Shown: positions 24,910-37,712 of the stretch, piece after piece
Position numbering within the stretch: the stretch's first letter is position 1
Layout: every line of letters begins with the position of its first letter
NCBI RefSeq assembly: GCF_016545825.1
Contig: NC_052622.1
Location: 3,477,001-3,541,000 of the forward strand
From: Eucalyptus grandis
Lineage: Eukaryota; Streptophyta; Magnoliopsida; Myrtales; Myrtaceae
Direction: 5' to 3'
DNA length: 64,000 bases
The notes under the pieces: model-generated
Database searches by the model: none
Told to the model about the DNA's origin: nothing
What the model saw: only the letters and a program-made list of their open reading frames with translations
Made by a program: the position numbers and the translations under genes

Positions 24910-25100
24910 TCTTCTTCTTCTTCTTCTTCTTCTTCTTCTTCTTCTTCTTCTTTTTGAAGCCGAAGATCCGGCCTAGCTCACCTCACGGGAGCACAGTATC
25001 AACTATACCTCGGGAGAGACTAGCCCAGCAACCCACTAGTCACGGAATTGCTCTGGGAGTTGTGGCGGACTCTGGGAGTGGAACCCCTGACCGACCTTCT
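24910..25100 (-). mobile_element. SINE-like fragment with (CTT)n tail
   Basis: On the minus strand a GC-rich segment with a box-B-like GGGGTTCCACTCC is followed by a (AAG)n run (complement of CTT at 24910-24951). The layout resembles the tRNA-derived SINEs at 35532 and 63168, but the box A end is missing and no target duplication is convincing. Confidence 0.4.
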
Positions 25101-25142
25101 TCTTTTTTATCTTCATAAAACTTTTTTTTCGTGCAAACAGAT

Positions 25143-26201
25143 TAGGGGTGTGCAAAAGAACCGGGATTCGCCTGGACCGCCCGGAACCAGTGGTTCTTAA
25201 GGGAACCGGTTCGGTTCCCAGTTCCATGGGCGGATCTGCCCGCACGCCCATCCGGATTGGACCGGTTATGGACCATTCTCTTTTAATTCCCTCAAACAGC
25301 ATATTGTTAGGCCATCCTCCACACCTTTTTTCATTTGTGGGGACTGAAATAAGGTTTGCTTGTTTAACAGCGAAGAAAATTTGTTGGCTTGGGAATCTTC
25401 TGAATAAACTTTGCAAGCAGAATTTTGCCTTGCTATATAGAGGATGGTGGGGGTGGTAGCACTGTATGATAAACATTGTCTGTTTGGCTCCAGAAGTGGC
25501 CTTGCGTGGACATTATGCAAATGATGATGATGTAAATCTTCTAAATTATGTGGTGGAGCTAAGCCGGTGAACTTGCCCATGCCAATGGTGCAAGTCCGGC
25601 CCTTTAGCGAAGAGAGAATCAAGCGAAATGAATGTGTATGATCATTGAACTGTTTAGGAGATCTTTAATCATTTTGGCTACGGAGGGGATCGTTGATGGT
25701 TGGTAGGTTTTTTGTGCCGTTCTTAGTAGGGTGAGGAGCTTGTTCACGCTCGTTCTCGTTCTATAATGAAATTTGACAAATAGCAAAGAGCCAACATGGT
25801 GTATGGATAGATAATTATGAAAGGTTAACTAATATTCCAATTGTTTTTGTCTAGGACTACGATCGTGCGATAATTAGTTGAAATTAGATAAAATGGGCAT
25901 CGACCCACCGGCATAGGGAAATGAGCGTCACAAGTAGTGATGGCGTAGGGTCGGATGGGATCTATTTCACTCCGGCTGAAGATTTATTTTAGTTCAGTTG
26001 CATGATTGATCTATTTCGCAAGTCGTGAGGTTGGACCGGTTCTATGGATCCACCAAGAACTGGACCGGACCGGCGGTCCGGTTCCAGGTGGATCCATGCA
26101 ACTAGTGGGTGGTTCCTGGTTCAATTTTTCGGAACGGGTTCTTAGCGGGTGGTTCCCGGTTCTAGGTCGGGAACCGCCCACCCGGACCATGCACACCCCT
26201 A
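25143..26201. mobile_element. Non-autonomous hAT-like transposon
   Basis: Perfect 12-bp terminal inverted repeats TAGGGGTGTGCA (25143-25154 and complement at 26190-26201) are flanked by an exact 8-bp target duplication AAACAGAT (25135-25142 and 26202-26209). Both features are diagnostic of hAT elements. The subterminal regions are rich in GAACCGG-type motifs on both strands, which may be transposase binding sites. Internal open frames (for example 25148-25459) show no transposase motif, so it depends on an autonomous relative elsewhere. Confidence 0.9.
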
Positions 26202-27331
26202 AAACAGATGATGTATACTTTTTTTGTAAAGCATGGGCATGGATATTTTCTCTGAAAATAAATTCATATGTCGAAATCGGCAGTTCTTGACATCAATAAT
26301 TCATATGCTGTAGGTACCATGACAAGAAGCAAGATCGCAGGTTATTATTAGCTTTTAATGCGCAATACCCTAAATCACGTAATGAGGGAGGAAATGTCCC
26401 AACGTCTGTCCCCTTCCTCTACCGTTTTTGTCCTTACTCTGTTACTAATTTCTCAAGTTCCGAACCTCATCGTAGGTGGTCACCAGGCTGCAAACTTCAG
26501 GAGACCTTCATCGACTTTAATGGCTCAAAGTTTGAACCACTTGTACTCAAACTGTGTTTACTTTCTCTGAAGGTGTCCATGTTATTTAATCTTGTTCAGC
26601 AAGAAATTATGCGTCATTCCCCTTTTTACTTGATCTGGAGTTTCTACCGGTGAATCTCTTCCTGCGTCATGGCAATTTTGTTCTTTGGCCCATCAGTGCA
26701 TTCGACTGGTGGTGACTCAAATCTAATAATAGCGAATAAGATGATATTAATCTTATGTATCAATCAGTACATCTTGTATAGACGGACACACTTTGCCATT
26801 TACAGGATGCTCCCAACTTAGCTTTTGGCATTGATTTCATTCCATTTTGTGTTCTCCAAACCAAGATTGTTAAGTCATTAAAAGTCTTTAATTTTTATTT
26901 TTTTACCCTGTTCTGGGAAGGTTCTTTGTGCTTTATCTGTTTCTACGTATCTGAAGCAATCGAAACAACTGTGCAAAAATGTACATTGTTTTTTGAATTG
27001 GTGAAATGACCCAAAATTCAAGAGCTGCATCTCGCTTTTGCTACTTTTCTACTTATGCTTGGCCCTGATGAGCGACTTTATTTTGCGGCTTCTGTTCAGA
27101 AGTACCCTCGCTAATTAGGCACGAGGTGACGGCTCTCCGTCCGCCGATTTCTGAGTAAAGCGGATATCACCTGTTCCTTATCAACATAGTTGTCTAGTAG
27201 AATTTTTGCTTAGTAGGAAAACTCATGCCCAGGGGACAACAACGAGGAACAAAATGCCTGTCTGAAAAAAAAATGCAAGACACCATCTCTATCTCAGCGA
27301 TGAGTGAAGACACAAATTCTCATTATATTTA

Positions 27332-28776
27332 GGGTTAATACCCTAAAAAACCCCAAATTGGTACACCTGTGGCAAATTTACCCAAAACTATTTTTTTGAC
27401 TACCAAAAACCCCAAACTGGTACATATGTGACAGATCTACCCTCCGTTAACTTCCGTTCGATTTTTCCGTTAATTTTGTTGACATGGTTGCTGACGTGGC
27501 AAGCCATGTGAAAATTCATAAGTTTAATACCATTAAAAACCCTAAACTTGTATATTTATGACAAATTTACCCCAAATTGGTATATTTATGAAAAATTTAC
27601 CCCAAGTTGATATATTTACGACAAATTTACTCTAATTAATTTTTCCGATCATAAAAAACCTAAATTGGTACACGTGCGGCACATTTACCATCTTTCAATT
27701 TTCCCAAATTTGACCGAGTTGTGATGTACAATTAATTTTATTTTCCGGATTACTCTAACATTGCCTCCATATCATTAATACTTATTTTTTTCTTTTTATT
27801 GGAATCATTATTAGAAAATATTCAAAGACTACCAAATGTGCATTTCATTCTTGTGCCGAGAGGATGCTCATTAACTAAAAGATGGATAGATCATTTGTGC
27901 ACATATACAAAAGAAGTGCACATATTGTGATTGCTTCACTCGTTTTTGGTTTGTGACAAACTTGGCTTTATGTTTATATGTCTCAGCCCCACATGGTTTA
28001 CTACTTGTCTGCAATCTGTTTGTACGCTTACATATCACTCTTACTTTGCTGGTCCTTATTAGCGTTACGTAATCTTTCTTACCTTGAATCGTAAGTGTCA
28101 AAATTTTAACATGGAACTTGCATGTGAATGGTATGAGTGACTCGTACATCACATGCTCGTTGAAATGCCGGAACCAAAATCACTTATGTTTGTCGCTAAT
28201 TTCAAGTGTGCTTTGAGTGTGATTCTTTTGTATATGTGCGCAAGCGATCTGTCCATCTTTTAGTTAATGGGCATCTTCCCGGCACAAGAATAAAGTGCAC
28301 ATTTGGTAGCCTTTGAATAGTTTTCTAATAATGATTCCAATAAAAAAATCAAGTATTAATGATATGAAGGCAATGTTAGAGTAATCCGGAAAATAAAATT
28401 GATTGGACATCACAACTTAGTCAAATTTGGGAAAATTGAAAGATGGTAAATATGCCGCACGTGTACCAATTTAGGTTTTTTATGATCGAAAAAATTAATT
28501 TAGAGTAAATTTGTCGTAAATATATCAGCTTGCAGGAAAAAATTGTCATAAATATACCAGTTTGGGATTTTTAATGGTATTAAACTTATGAATTTCCACA
28601 TGGCTTGCCACGTTAGCAACCACGTTAGCAAAATTAACGGAAAAATCGAGCGGAAGCTAACGGAGGGTAGATCTGTCACATATGTATCAGTTTGGGGGTT
28701 TTTGGTGGTAAAAAAAATAGTTTTTGGTAAATTTGTCACAGGTGTACCAGTTTGAGGTTTTTTAAGGTATTAACCC
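27332..28776. mobile_element. Large foldback MULE-like element (family 1, long copy)
   Basis: 1445 bp whose two arms (about 27332-27905 and 28215-28776) are inverted copies, leaving a loop of about 300 bp. The ends read GGGTTAATACC and GGTATTAACCC. A 9-bp duplication TTATATTTA flanks it (27323-27331, 28777-28785). The uninterrupted site survives in module A near 13313 and module B near 36373. It has no transposase. Short relatives occur at 59606-60102. Confidence 0.9.
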
Positions 28777-29461
28777 TTATATTTAGGGATTGAGCTTGTA
28801 CATATTATTTAGCCTGTTATATCGTTTTAGGTTTTTGCATGATGTGCATGTTTGGGACCTTTTGAGAGGAAGATTGAATTACTATAGATTATCACTTTCT
28901 CTCTTGTCCTTAAGATCAAAGTTAGATGTGAAAATTTGAGTTTGTCTATGTTGATTGTTGAGGTGGTTAAACTAATTTATGATGTTTAGACTTCTGTGGT
29001 GACAATCTAATTATGTAGTTTTCAAAACTAAAATAGTCAAGTATTAACTAATATAGCTTCATGGGAACTGTGTGTGGACTCGCCAAGATCATAGTATCCA
29101 TAATATTAATGAATTATAATTAAGGATGAAACCAAGTAACCATAGCAATACACCCTAGTGACATTGGGCACGCTCTGGAAACCTACATGCTCCCGGAAAA
29201 TCCCATAGGCAAAAAGCGTGACTGTTTTAGATTCCACAAATCATATTGCCGAAAGTCTGCAATATCCATTTGAGGCCTTCCGCTTGGTTTTTTGACAGTA
29301 GTACGACCATATCTATATACATTTCAGAACATGACATTTACAATTCTTGGGCTTACAAGGAGCATAATTGATCCTAGTTCAAGTAACACAGGTGCAAGGG
29401 AGAAAATTCTAAAACAGAGATTCAATGCGCAGACAATGAATGGGACAAATTAAGAAGCATC

Positions 29462-30650
29462 TCACCAGTAGTCATTGGATGAGCATGTTCTGTCCGTAAA
29501 ATGGTGGAACTGGGTTCGTATGCCTTACATCTATAGAACTTCCGGTTGCCATGGAGATACACTTGATTGCACAAAGACAATCTCTGCAAATGCTAAGGTT
29601 CTTAAACACCCAGACAGGTTTCAGACTGGAGGTGCTTAAAAGGCCAAAAACAATAGCAATTTTTTCACTGTGCTGGAGCAAATATTGTTCCTTCTGTCCC
29701 TCCTCCACATCATGAAGAACAAATTCAGTATTGAGAACATAACCACGTTTCTTTATACGACTACCCAAATGGTCCCGTTCGTCATAGATGTCCTGAGCCT
29801 CCGGGTGTGATGTATAAAACTTGTGAACTATACTTTTCACTTCAATCCAGCTTCAACCAATTTCTTTTATAAGATTTTTCAGTTTTATCCTCTTCCTGAT
29901 TGGCGCTGCATCTTCCCATAGACCAGCTGATGCATACAGATTTGATAGCAAAACATAAGCAGCAAGGTCATCTGGCTCCTGCTTAAAAATCATTGCAGCT
30001 TCTTGTTTTGCAAGTTCAACGTTGCCGTGAACTCGGCAAGCTCCAAAAAATGTATGCCAGACCAATGTAACAGCCCTGAAAGGCATAGCATCTATAAACT
30101 TAAGGGCTTCAACCAGGAAGCCCGATCTTCCCAATAAGTCCATCATGCATGCACAGTACTCGATTCTGGGCACGATTCCATAATCTGTCTACATTGATCT
30201 AAAGTGTTTCTATCCATCAAATCCACATGCCTACAAGAGGATAAAACAACAACATAAGTGATCTCATTTGGCCTCACACTGGCCTCAAGCATTCTATGGA
30301 ATGTGACTGGAGCTCTCGTCGCAAATTTATGTTTTGCAAAACCATTGATCATTGAAGTCCAATTTATAATATTTTTGTCTCTGGTCTCATGAAAAACTCA
30401 AAAAGCAGCTCCTATGTTTCCACATAGAGATCAAACCATTAAAAATGCACTGACTTGAGTCGAGCCCTGATTTTACCACCCTCACATTAATTTGCTCCCC
30501 CTTACCAATAGTGCTGATACAGGCAACTCCACTTAAAAGGCTGGCAAATGTAAAATCACTTGTCCAAGGCATCATTTTACGATCTTGCATCCGATGAAAC
30601 ACCTTTGTCGAATCATGAAGTGATCCACTTGCTAGTTGTACATACATTGG
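29462..30650 (-). pseudogene. PPR-DYW pseudogene, copy D (C-terminal half)
   Basis: Minus-strand pieces in order are TFASLLSGVACISTIGKGEQ (30647-30387), MINGFAKHKFATRAPVTFHR (30352), an E-domain frame of 106 codons (30173-29853) with LVWHTFFGACRVHGNVELAK, and a DYW-domain frame (29840-29472) with HSEKIAIVFGLLSTS and FKNLSICRDC. DYW and TGA end at 29462. The E and DYW parts are less damaged here than in copies A and B, but frames change between pieces and the CxxCH-type zinc motif of the DYW deaminase reads CRDCLCA, so key residues are altered. The N-terminal half is absent. Confidence 0.85.
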
Positions 30651-31909
30651 GCTCTCAAGTCAAGTCCACTTAATTGAACCCACTTCACAAATTCAAACCC
30701 CGCCCAAACAAGTTAGATCCAAACCTAATTAACTAAACCAGGCCCAATTCACCAAGCTACAGCTAAAGCCCGACACTCACCACCCTTGTAGTAAAGACGA
30801 AGCCCAAATCACCAAAATTACCACTTCAAGCCCAAGGCTCACGAAGTCTAAACGAGCCCCAAAGCCCACTACTCTCCCGCCATCAATTTTCCAACCCCGC
30901 GACTGCTCCTCAACATCGTCTCCTTCGAGCATGCCCGAAACGCCTGCGACCTCCCCTCATCTTTTACGCTCGGTTCCCTGCTCCCGGCACTCCCCACCTC
31001 CAATCTCTTTCGCGATGGAATTTTCACGTCTATAGATTAATACCTAAAGCTTCACTGAACCGGAAACACTCAAACCTTCCACCGGCAATAGTCTAACACC
31101 GCCGTCGCTAATTCTCCGCCCATCAGCTATAACCATTGCCATGTTACCGGCCACCACCAGCCACTTACTTTCACAGCCAATAATGACTGGAGAAGAACAG
31201 AAAGAGGATGGATTTAGCTGAGACATTTTATCGAACACTCGGCGGGGGTCGATTGAGAGTCACCACGACAAGCATTTGAGACAGGGGCCGGAGCCAATTC
31301 CATCCATAATCAACAAACAACGCCCAGTATAAACAATATAAGCCATGAGAAACTCGGCGTGCGCCAAAATCAGAGCCGGCGAGCCTGGGTCCGTAGATTC
31401 ATTAAAAACAAAAAAACACACATAATAGAGGCGTGGGAGCGTACGACCGTGTGATCCCTACCCGGCTCGACAACGACGGCCAGAAGGCGAGCCCGAAGCT
31501 AAGCTCTGCGTCTCGCTTTCTCTCAGTCCCTTCCTCTGCTCACTCTGGGTTCTCGCTCTCTCCCCCGGCCCCCCCGGGTTCTTCCTCTCGGCCGCCTCTC
31601 TGTCCATTCCCTCTCCCTCTTTCGAATGCTTACCCTCCTCTCTTTCACAAGAAATCTCGCCGGTGAGTCCCCCTGCCACCACCTATCCCCTCGGGACCAA
31701 GTTAGGTCCATTTCCAGCTAAGCTGGCCTCTGCACTCGTGCCTAGCACGCCCCCTCTACCAGCCGTAGCTCTGTCTGTCGCTTGTTTTCTCTGCCTCCTA
31801 CCTGCGTGAGGGAGAGAAGAAGAGAGAGACATAAACGTTGGAGGCCTGGGTTGAGAAGGAAGAAAAGAAAGGGCCGGGTGGAGAGGCCAGATTAGCATAA
31901 TATATATAC
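30651..31909. other. Unassigned junction DNA between copy D and block B
   Basis: Neither neighbour's homology extends here. The plus strand 31420-31680 is pyrimidine-rich and ends in a donor-like CCGGTGAGT, which resembles a captured 5' leader, but no coding exon follows. A minus-strand stretch near 31230 reads RRVFDKMSQLN, PPR-like but too short to call. Confidence 0.4.
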
Positions 31910-32228
31910 AAATATATTAAAAATAATTCACATGAGCATTAGCCGGCTAAAATTGAACTAATGGATTAAATTTTCACAAATGTAAAAATGTTTAGAACTT
32001 AATTGATAAAAATATTCATTATTGAATTAACATAATTGCAATCGATTTATGATTTTTTTGGTAGTTTTTCCTTTCTTAAGTTTGTACCACTAAAGAAAAT
32101 ATGACGTAAATAGGTTTTTCAGTTCGAGCAAATTTGCTTATTCGAGTGCGTATTTAGTTTAAATGATTTTATAATTTGAGTAGCTTTTTTTTTGAAAGGG
32201 TTTCCTGTTTGTGATATCATTTATGGAA

Positions 32229-32892
32229 AGGAAAATGTCACAAATAGTCCCTATACTTTTACTTAATGTGCAATCTCATCCATGAACTTTCAATTTGCTT
32301 ATTTTGGTCCCCGAACTATCGCTAAATGTTCGATCTAGTCATTCCGTTACTATTTTCCTTTTCTTCTTCTTCTTCTTCTTCTCTTCCCTCTGTAGGCCAT
32401 GGCGGAGCTGGCGAGGAAGTTGGCGTTCGGTGAGGGTCGCCCTCGCCGGCGTTGGCGAGGGCATTGGGCCTCCCTCACCCGCGTCGGGTGAGGACGGCCC
32501 CTCACCAGATCCGGCAAGGGCACCCTTGCCCGACATCGGCAAGGGCGGCCCTCACTCGATGCGGGCGAGGGAGCCCCTTGGCTCCGACGCAAGCGAGGAC
32601 AAGCCCTCGTCGACGTAGGGCGGCCCTCACCGAACGCCGGCTTCCCTCGTCGGCTCCGCCATGGTGGCGGAGGGAAGAGAGAAGAAGAAGAAAAAAAAAG
32701 AAAAGAAAAGACCAAAATACCCAATTCCGTTAACTTTAACTAACGGAAGGATGGAATTGGTCAATTTTTAAATTGTTAGGGACTAGATCGGACATTTATT
32801 GATAGTCTAGGGACCAAATTGAGCAAATCGAAAGTTCAGGGACAAGATTGCACATTAAATAAAAGTATAGGGACTATTTGTGACATTTTCCC
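32229..32892. mobile_element. MULE-like non-autonomous element with GC-rich interior
   Basis: 664 bp with terminal inverted repeats of about 22 bp (GGAAAATGTCACAAATAGTC and complement), extending with interruptions to over 100 bp. A 9-bp target duplication TTTATGGAA flanks it (32220-32228, 32893-32901). The unoccupied site is intact in block A near 9237 and block C near 61600. The interior (32385-32690) is GC-rich and open in several frames on both strands (Pro/Arg/Gly-rich); this looks like captured or low-complexity DNA, not a transposase. Confidence 0.9.
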
Positions 32893-33284
32893 TTTATGGA
32901 AGAGATAGAATTCTACTCAGTTAATGCACGCTAAAGCAAACAAGAAGAGTGTGAGGGTTATTTGTTTTTGTGAGTTTTCTGATGATTCTCTTCAAGAGAT
33001 TATGACATAACATGGTTTGTTTTGGTAATCAAAAAATTAGTTTGAGGTAAATTTATCACAAGTGTATCAATTTTGGATTTTTCATGATATTAATCCTTAA
33101 ATAAATATAAAAAATGAAATCCAAATAGAATAACATGACTTTGGCATGAAATAATGCTATTATACACTTAATGAATCTTTCATATCATAAACGCTATTCC
33201 ATAAGGATTATTAATCTTTCAAACAGATTAATAATATACTTATCGTCATCTTGTTAAGGGGAAAAAGATTCTTCCTCCTTTGCC

Positions 33285-33790
33285 CGCAAAAAGAGTTTTG
33301 GGAGAGGACCGGTTCTTAGCTTTTGAAATTGGAAACTGGTTGACGCCAAGCTTGTCGCCATGAAGGGCATTGATTTTTTTGTTTTTGTTTTTTTTTTTTT
33401 TTTTTGGGGGCCGGGGGGGGAGGAACTTGGACCGGATACTGAGGGAGGCAAGGGTGTGGGAGATCTTGTGGTCAATGAAGCCAAACTTGCTGACGCCGGT
33501 GAAGAAGATGGTGCTGCCGGTGGAGGAGGATTTGAGGAGGAGCATCTACGTGAAGGGAAAAGTCCGAGGGAGTTTGAGGTTCTGGAAGAAGTTGAGGTGG
33601 CTCCGCTGGGATTGGAAGAGGTTGAGGAGGGTGGATTCGTTGATGGCAGTGGCTATGTTCTTTGCTTGATCCAAAGGTAAATCTGGGGTTGAAGGAGGGA
33701 GGTCTACGAAGGAGAGAGGAGGGAGAGGCCTCATTTTTCCTTCTTCTTCGAAAGTTGAGAGGAAATTTGAAGATCTTGCGTTTGATCCAG
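33285..33790. other. Unrecognised GA-rich segment, copy B
   Basis: Close copy of 9660-10185. The plus-strand open frame has a different length and the minus-strand frames differ from copy A, with indels that are not multiples of three. This argues against a conserved protein. Confidence 0.35.
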
Positions 33791-35531
33791 TTTAGGTGGT
33801 TGATTGATCCGGTTCCTACTTTGGAACTGGAATTGGAATGCCCGTCACTGATTCCACTTTAATGGAACTGGGAACTAGAGCAGCACCTTTGGAAATCGGC
33901 CAGGAAATCGGCCGGTTTGGTTTGATCTGGGCAATCTCAGTTCGGCGGCTCCCATTGTAACCCCTAGAAAATAAGCTTTTGAGATAGTCGACTTGGATTG
34001 GCTAATGGAAGAACATTGGAAAAAAAAAAAACTCATATGATGCGTTTGATTCACAAAAAGAAATAAAGTAATAATGAAATAGCCTTCCATGAGAATAGAA
34101 AATGTAGGAATAGAAAATGGAGGATAATAATAAAATAACTACCAGTAGTTTGGTTTGTAGAATGGAATATAATTTCAAGACCATCATATTTTTTTTTTTT
34201 TTACCATTATACCATATAAAATAAGTTAGGAATAATAAAATATTCTCATATTACTTTCGATGATAGATAATTGGAGCTTAATTTTTTTTATTGTCGTAGT
34301 TTTAAAAACCATAAATAAAAGGATCTGACAATTTATAAATTATTATTATATTTTAATGTAAAATAGTAAATAGTTAGTATAGTAGTAAGAAAGCTAGTGT
34401 AATCATTATCTTCCAATAATAATTAAGTAATGCTATAACTGTAGACAATATAAAAGATCTAATCATTACTATAATTCAATATTATATTATCAGTGGTCTA
34501 ATTACACTATAGTTGTCATTTAATTATTGTAATTAGAGCACATATAGTTTTGGTATTACATGAATATCTATAATTAATTTGATTAAAAATTATTTTATCA
34601 CAGTATATGTATTTTCTAGCAATTGCTATATATTCTAGTAATGCATCATCTAATTATTGTGATATCTAAGATTTATTAAATATTGCAGTTATTAAAATCT
34701 TTGTTTATATATGAGTCAACAATTATGATGTGGTATTTTTAAAAGATGTGCATTTGAATTTTTTTTTAGTCAATTTATTGCTATTCTAATTTTCACTCTC
34801 AAACTTTTACTTTGCTTCTTTGTAGGGTATGTGAGTCGAAATTTACATCTAAAACTAAGTTGTCTTCACCCCAACTCTCTTTGAGAAGATAAGGATTTGA
34901 ACTCTCCATCTCTCAATTTCCATGTGAAAAGGATGGTTTGCATTTGAATTTTAAAAAATCGATTTCATTTAGAATTTAATATCTTTTTGATTGAACGGGA
35001 ACCTTTTTATCCACGCTAGTTGGCATAGTTGGTAACATTTAATGTGAAATAGTACCCATCAAATTAAAAAGATAAACATAAAAATAACCTAACTTTGACA
35101 AATCTCAAGTACATGATTCCATTCCCAACTAGAAAATGGAGAATTGACACGGAGGTTCTCTCTTTTCCACTTGGCCCAATACTTGAATCGAACATCTAAA
35201 AACTCAAACAAAAAAAAAAAAAAATACGTGAGAAAGTTTTCCAATTCTACCATAATTGTCTTGGTCGATCATTGATTTAATTGCTAAGAAAACATCACCG
35301 TGGCGTTTCTAATCCCAAAGTCCGTCAATATATAGACTTTAACTATATATAAATACCTTTCTCAATGCCACGATAACCTCAAGAGGAACAGAAAAGGCAA
35401 GACACTAGCAAGCTATAACAATTAGTGGACAAAAATTTAGGTCTAGTCGAAAAGAATCTAAACTCTAAATGAAATTGGACTTTTAAAATTTCAAAATGTA
35501 CACTTTCTAAAAACTTGGCATCATAATTGTT

Positions 35532-35725
35532 TTTTGTTTTTGTTTTTTTTTTTTTGTCTGGAGGAACCGCCGCCGTAAACCCCTGGTGACACTTAGCGGG
35601 AGGACTCACCACCCCGAGTCACACTTAATACACCTAAAGACTCCCCCGAGTTTTGAACCCTTCATCTCTTCGCTTCGTTGAGGATCGGTAGAGTCTTAGC
35701 TAGTAGAGCCACCGTGGCCGGTGGT
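35532..35725 (-). mobile_element. tRNA-derived SINE in block B
   Basis: On the minus strand it starts CCGGCCACGGTGGCTC, with a box-A-like GTGGCTCTACTAGCTAAG and a degenerate box B (GGGTTCAAAAC), and ends in an A-rich tail (T-rich on the plus strand). A 17-bp target duplication TTGGCATCATAATTGTT flanks it (35515-35531, 35726-35742). The empty site is intact in block A (11955-11971). Confidence 0.85.
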
Positions 35726-35982
35726 TTGGCATCATAATTGTTGATCCCCATCTACTTGCGCGAAAAAAGATTGCCAAGTTTTGACAAATTTCAATCTCTC
35801 GCAGGTGGGGGTAATTATTAATTAACGAGTGGACGGCTTGCTCCGAGTCAAGCTTGGGCGGCAGTCTTGCATGAGAAAGTCTGACCCGCGCGACTTTAAT
35901 TAGCCTGGTCCTACCAGATATAAGCTTTATGTTCTGCGCGGGCTTGGACATGTTCTTACTTGACTGGGTATCAAATAAAATT

Positions 35983-36021
35983 AGCCTGGTCCTACCATAT
36001 AAAGTCTGACCCGCGCGACTT
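35983..36021. other. Templated filler at a deletion junction
   Basis: Relative to module A, about 750 bp (12205-12957) are missing here. In their place is a 39-bp filler made of two nearby sequences in swapped order: GCCTGGTCCTACCATATA (a copy of about 35901-35919) and AAGTCTGACCCGCGCGACTT (a copy of about 35877-35897). This is the mark of break repair by template switching. Confidence 0.8.
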
Positions 36022-36676
36022 TCAACCGTCGACTTTTAATGGCTTGAAGCTTGAACCACTTGGATTCAGACCGTCTTTGCTTTCTCTGAAGGTGTTCATG
36101 TTATTTAATGCGGTTTAGCAAGAAATTCTGCGCTCATTCCCCTTTACTTGGTTTGGAGTTTCCACCCGCGAATCTCATCCTGTGTCATGGCGGTTTTGTT
36201 CTTTTGCCCATCAGTGCATTCAACTGGTAGTGAATCAAATCTGATAATAGCGAATAAGATGATATTATTCTTATGTATCAATCAATACATCTCCTAGTAC
36301 AGACAAACACTGTTTGCCTATTTGGAAAAATGTAAGACCCCATTTCATGTCTCAGCATTGAGCGAACACAAAATTCTCATTATATTTAGGGATTGAGCTT
36401 GTGCATCACATTTAGGCTTTTGCATGATGTGCATGATGTGCATGATTGGGACTTGTTAAGTAGAGAGGAAGATTGAATAACTGAAGATGATCGTTTTCTA
36501 TCTTGCCCTTAAGATCAAAATGAGATGTGAAAATTCAAGTTTGTCTATGTCGATTCAACTAATTAATGATGCTTAAAATTCTGTGCTGACAGTCTAATTA
36601 TATAGTTTTCGAAACTAAAATAGTCAGGTATTAACTAATATAGCTTTTTGGGAACAGTGTGTATGGACTTGCCAAG

Positions 36677-37712
36677 ATCATAGTATCCATAAAATAAATG
36701 AAATATAATTAAGGATGAAACCAAGTAACCATAGCAATGCACCCTAGTGACATCAGGAACACTCTGGAATAGAACAGAGCATCGATATCTAGTATCTGAA
36801 AAAACTGCATGCTCTAAAAATCACATAGGCAAAAAGCGCCACTGTTTTAGATTCCACAAATCATATTGCCGAAAGTTTGCAAGATCCATTTGAGGCCTTC
36901 CGCTTGGTATTTTGACAGCAGTATGACCATATCTAGGGCTTGCAAGGAGAATAATGGATCCTGGTTCAAATAACATAGGTGCAAGGGAGAAAGTTCTAAA
37001 ATAGAGATTCGATGCAGACAATGAATGAGACAAATTAAGAAGCATCTCGCCAGTAGTCATTGCATGAGCATGTTCAGTCCGTGCAATGGTGGAATTGGTT
37101 TGCATCCCTTATGACTATAGAACTTCCAGTTGCCATGGAGATATACTTGATCGCAGAATGACAATCTCTGCAAATGCTAAGATTCTTAAACGAAATATCA
37201 TAGTATCCATAAAATAAATGAAATATAATTAAGGATGAAACCGAGTAACCATAGCAATGCACCCTAGTGACATCAGGAACACTCTGGAACAGAACAGAGC
37301 ATCAATATCTAGTATCTGAAAAACTGCATGCTCTAGGAAAATCCCATAGGCAAAAAGCGCCACTGTTTTAGATTCCATGAATCATATTGCCAAAAGCTTG
37401 CGAGATCCATTTGAAGCCTTCCACTTGGTATTTTGACAGTAGTATGACCATATCTAGGGCTTGCAAGGAGAATAATGGATCCTGGTTCAAATAACATAGG
37501 TGCAAGGGAGAAAGTTCTAAAACAGAGATTTGATGCAGACAATGAATGGGACAAATTAAGAAGCATCTCGCCAGTAGTCATTGCATGAGCATGTTCAGTC
37601 CGTGCAATGGTGGAATTGGTTTGCATCCCTTATGACTATAGAACTTCCAGTTGCCATGGAGATATACTTGATCGCAGAATGACAATATCTGCAAATGCTA
37701 AGATTCTTAAAC
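36677..37712. repeat. Tandem duplication of 520 bp over the PPR 3' end
   Basis: Positions 36677-37196 and 37197-about 37712 are direct copies with a period of 520 bp and few differences. Each contains the DYW-domain end and its flank. Modules A and D have one copy, so the event is specific to module B. Confidence 0.9.

Larger units (their letters stand above)
26445..30650. repeat. Partial module copy D (PPR unit)
   Basis: From about 26445 the sequence follows 12900 onward of module A, through the PPR 3' flank and into the PPR remnant. It stops at about 30650, inside the PPR coding part equivalent to about 15450. Copy D carries extra DNA at about 26795-27255 and the foldback element at 27332-28776. 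It lacks the LRK10L gene and the PPR N-terminus. Confidence 0.8.

Noticed and set aside
31044..31238. PPR-like phrase RRVFDKMSQLN on the minus strand
   Set aside because: Only about 11 residues match, a stop lies just upstream, and no following PPR repeats are seen.
32295..32733. Overlapping Pro/Arg/Gly-rich open frames on both strands
   Set aside because: They lie inside the GC-rich interior of the MULE-like element; no transposase or host gene motif is visible, though gene-fragment capture cannot be excluded.
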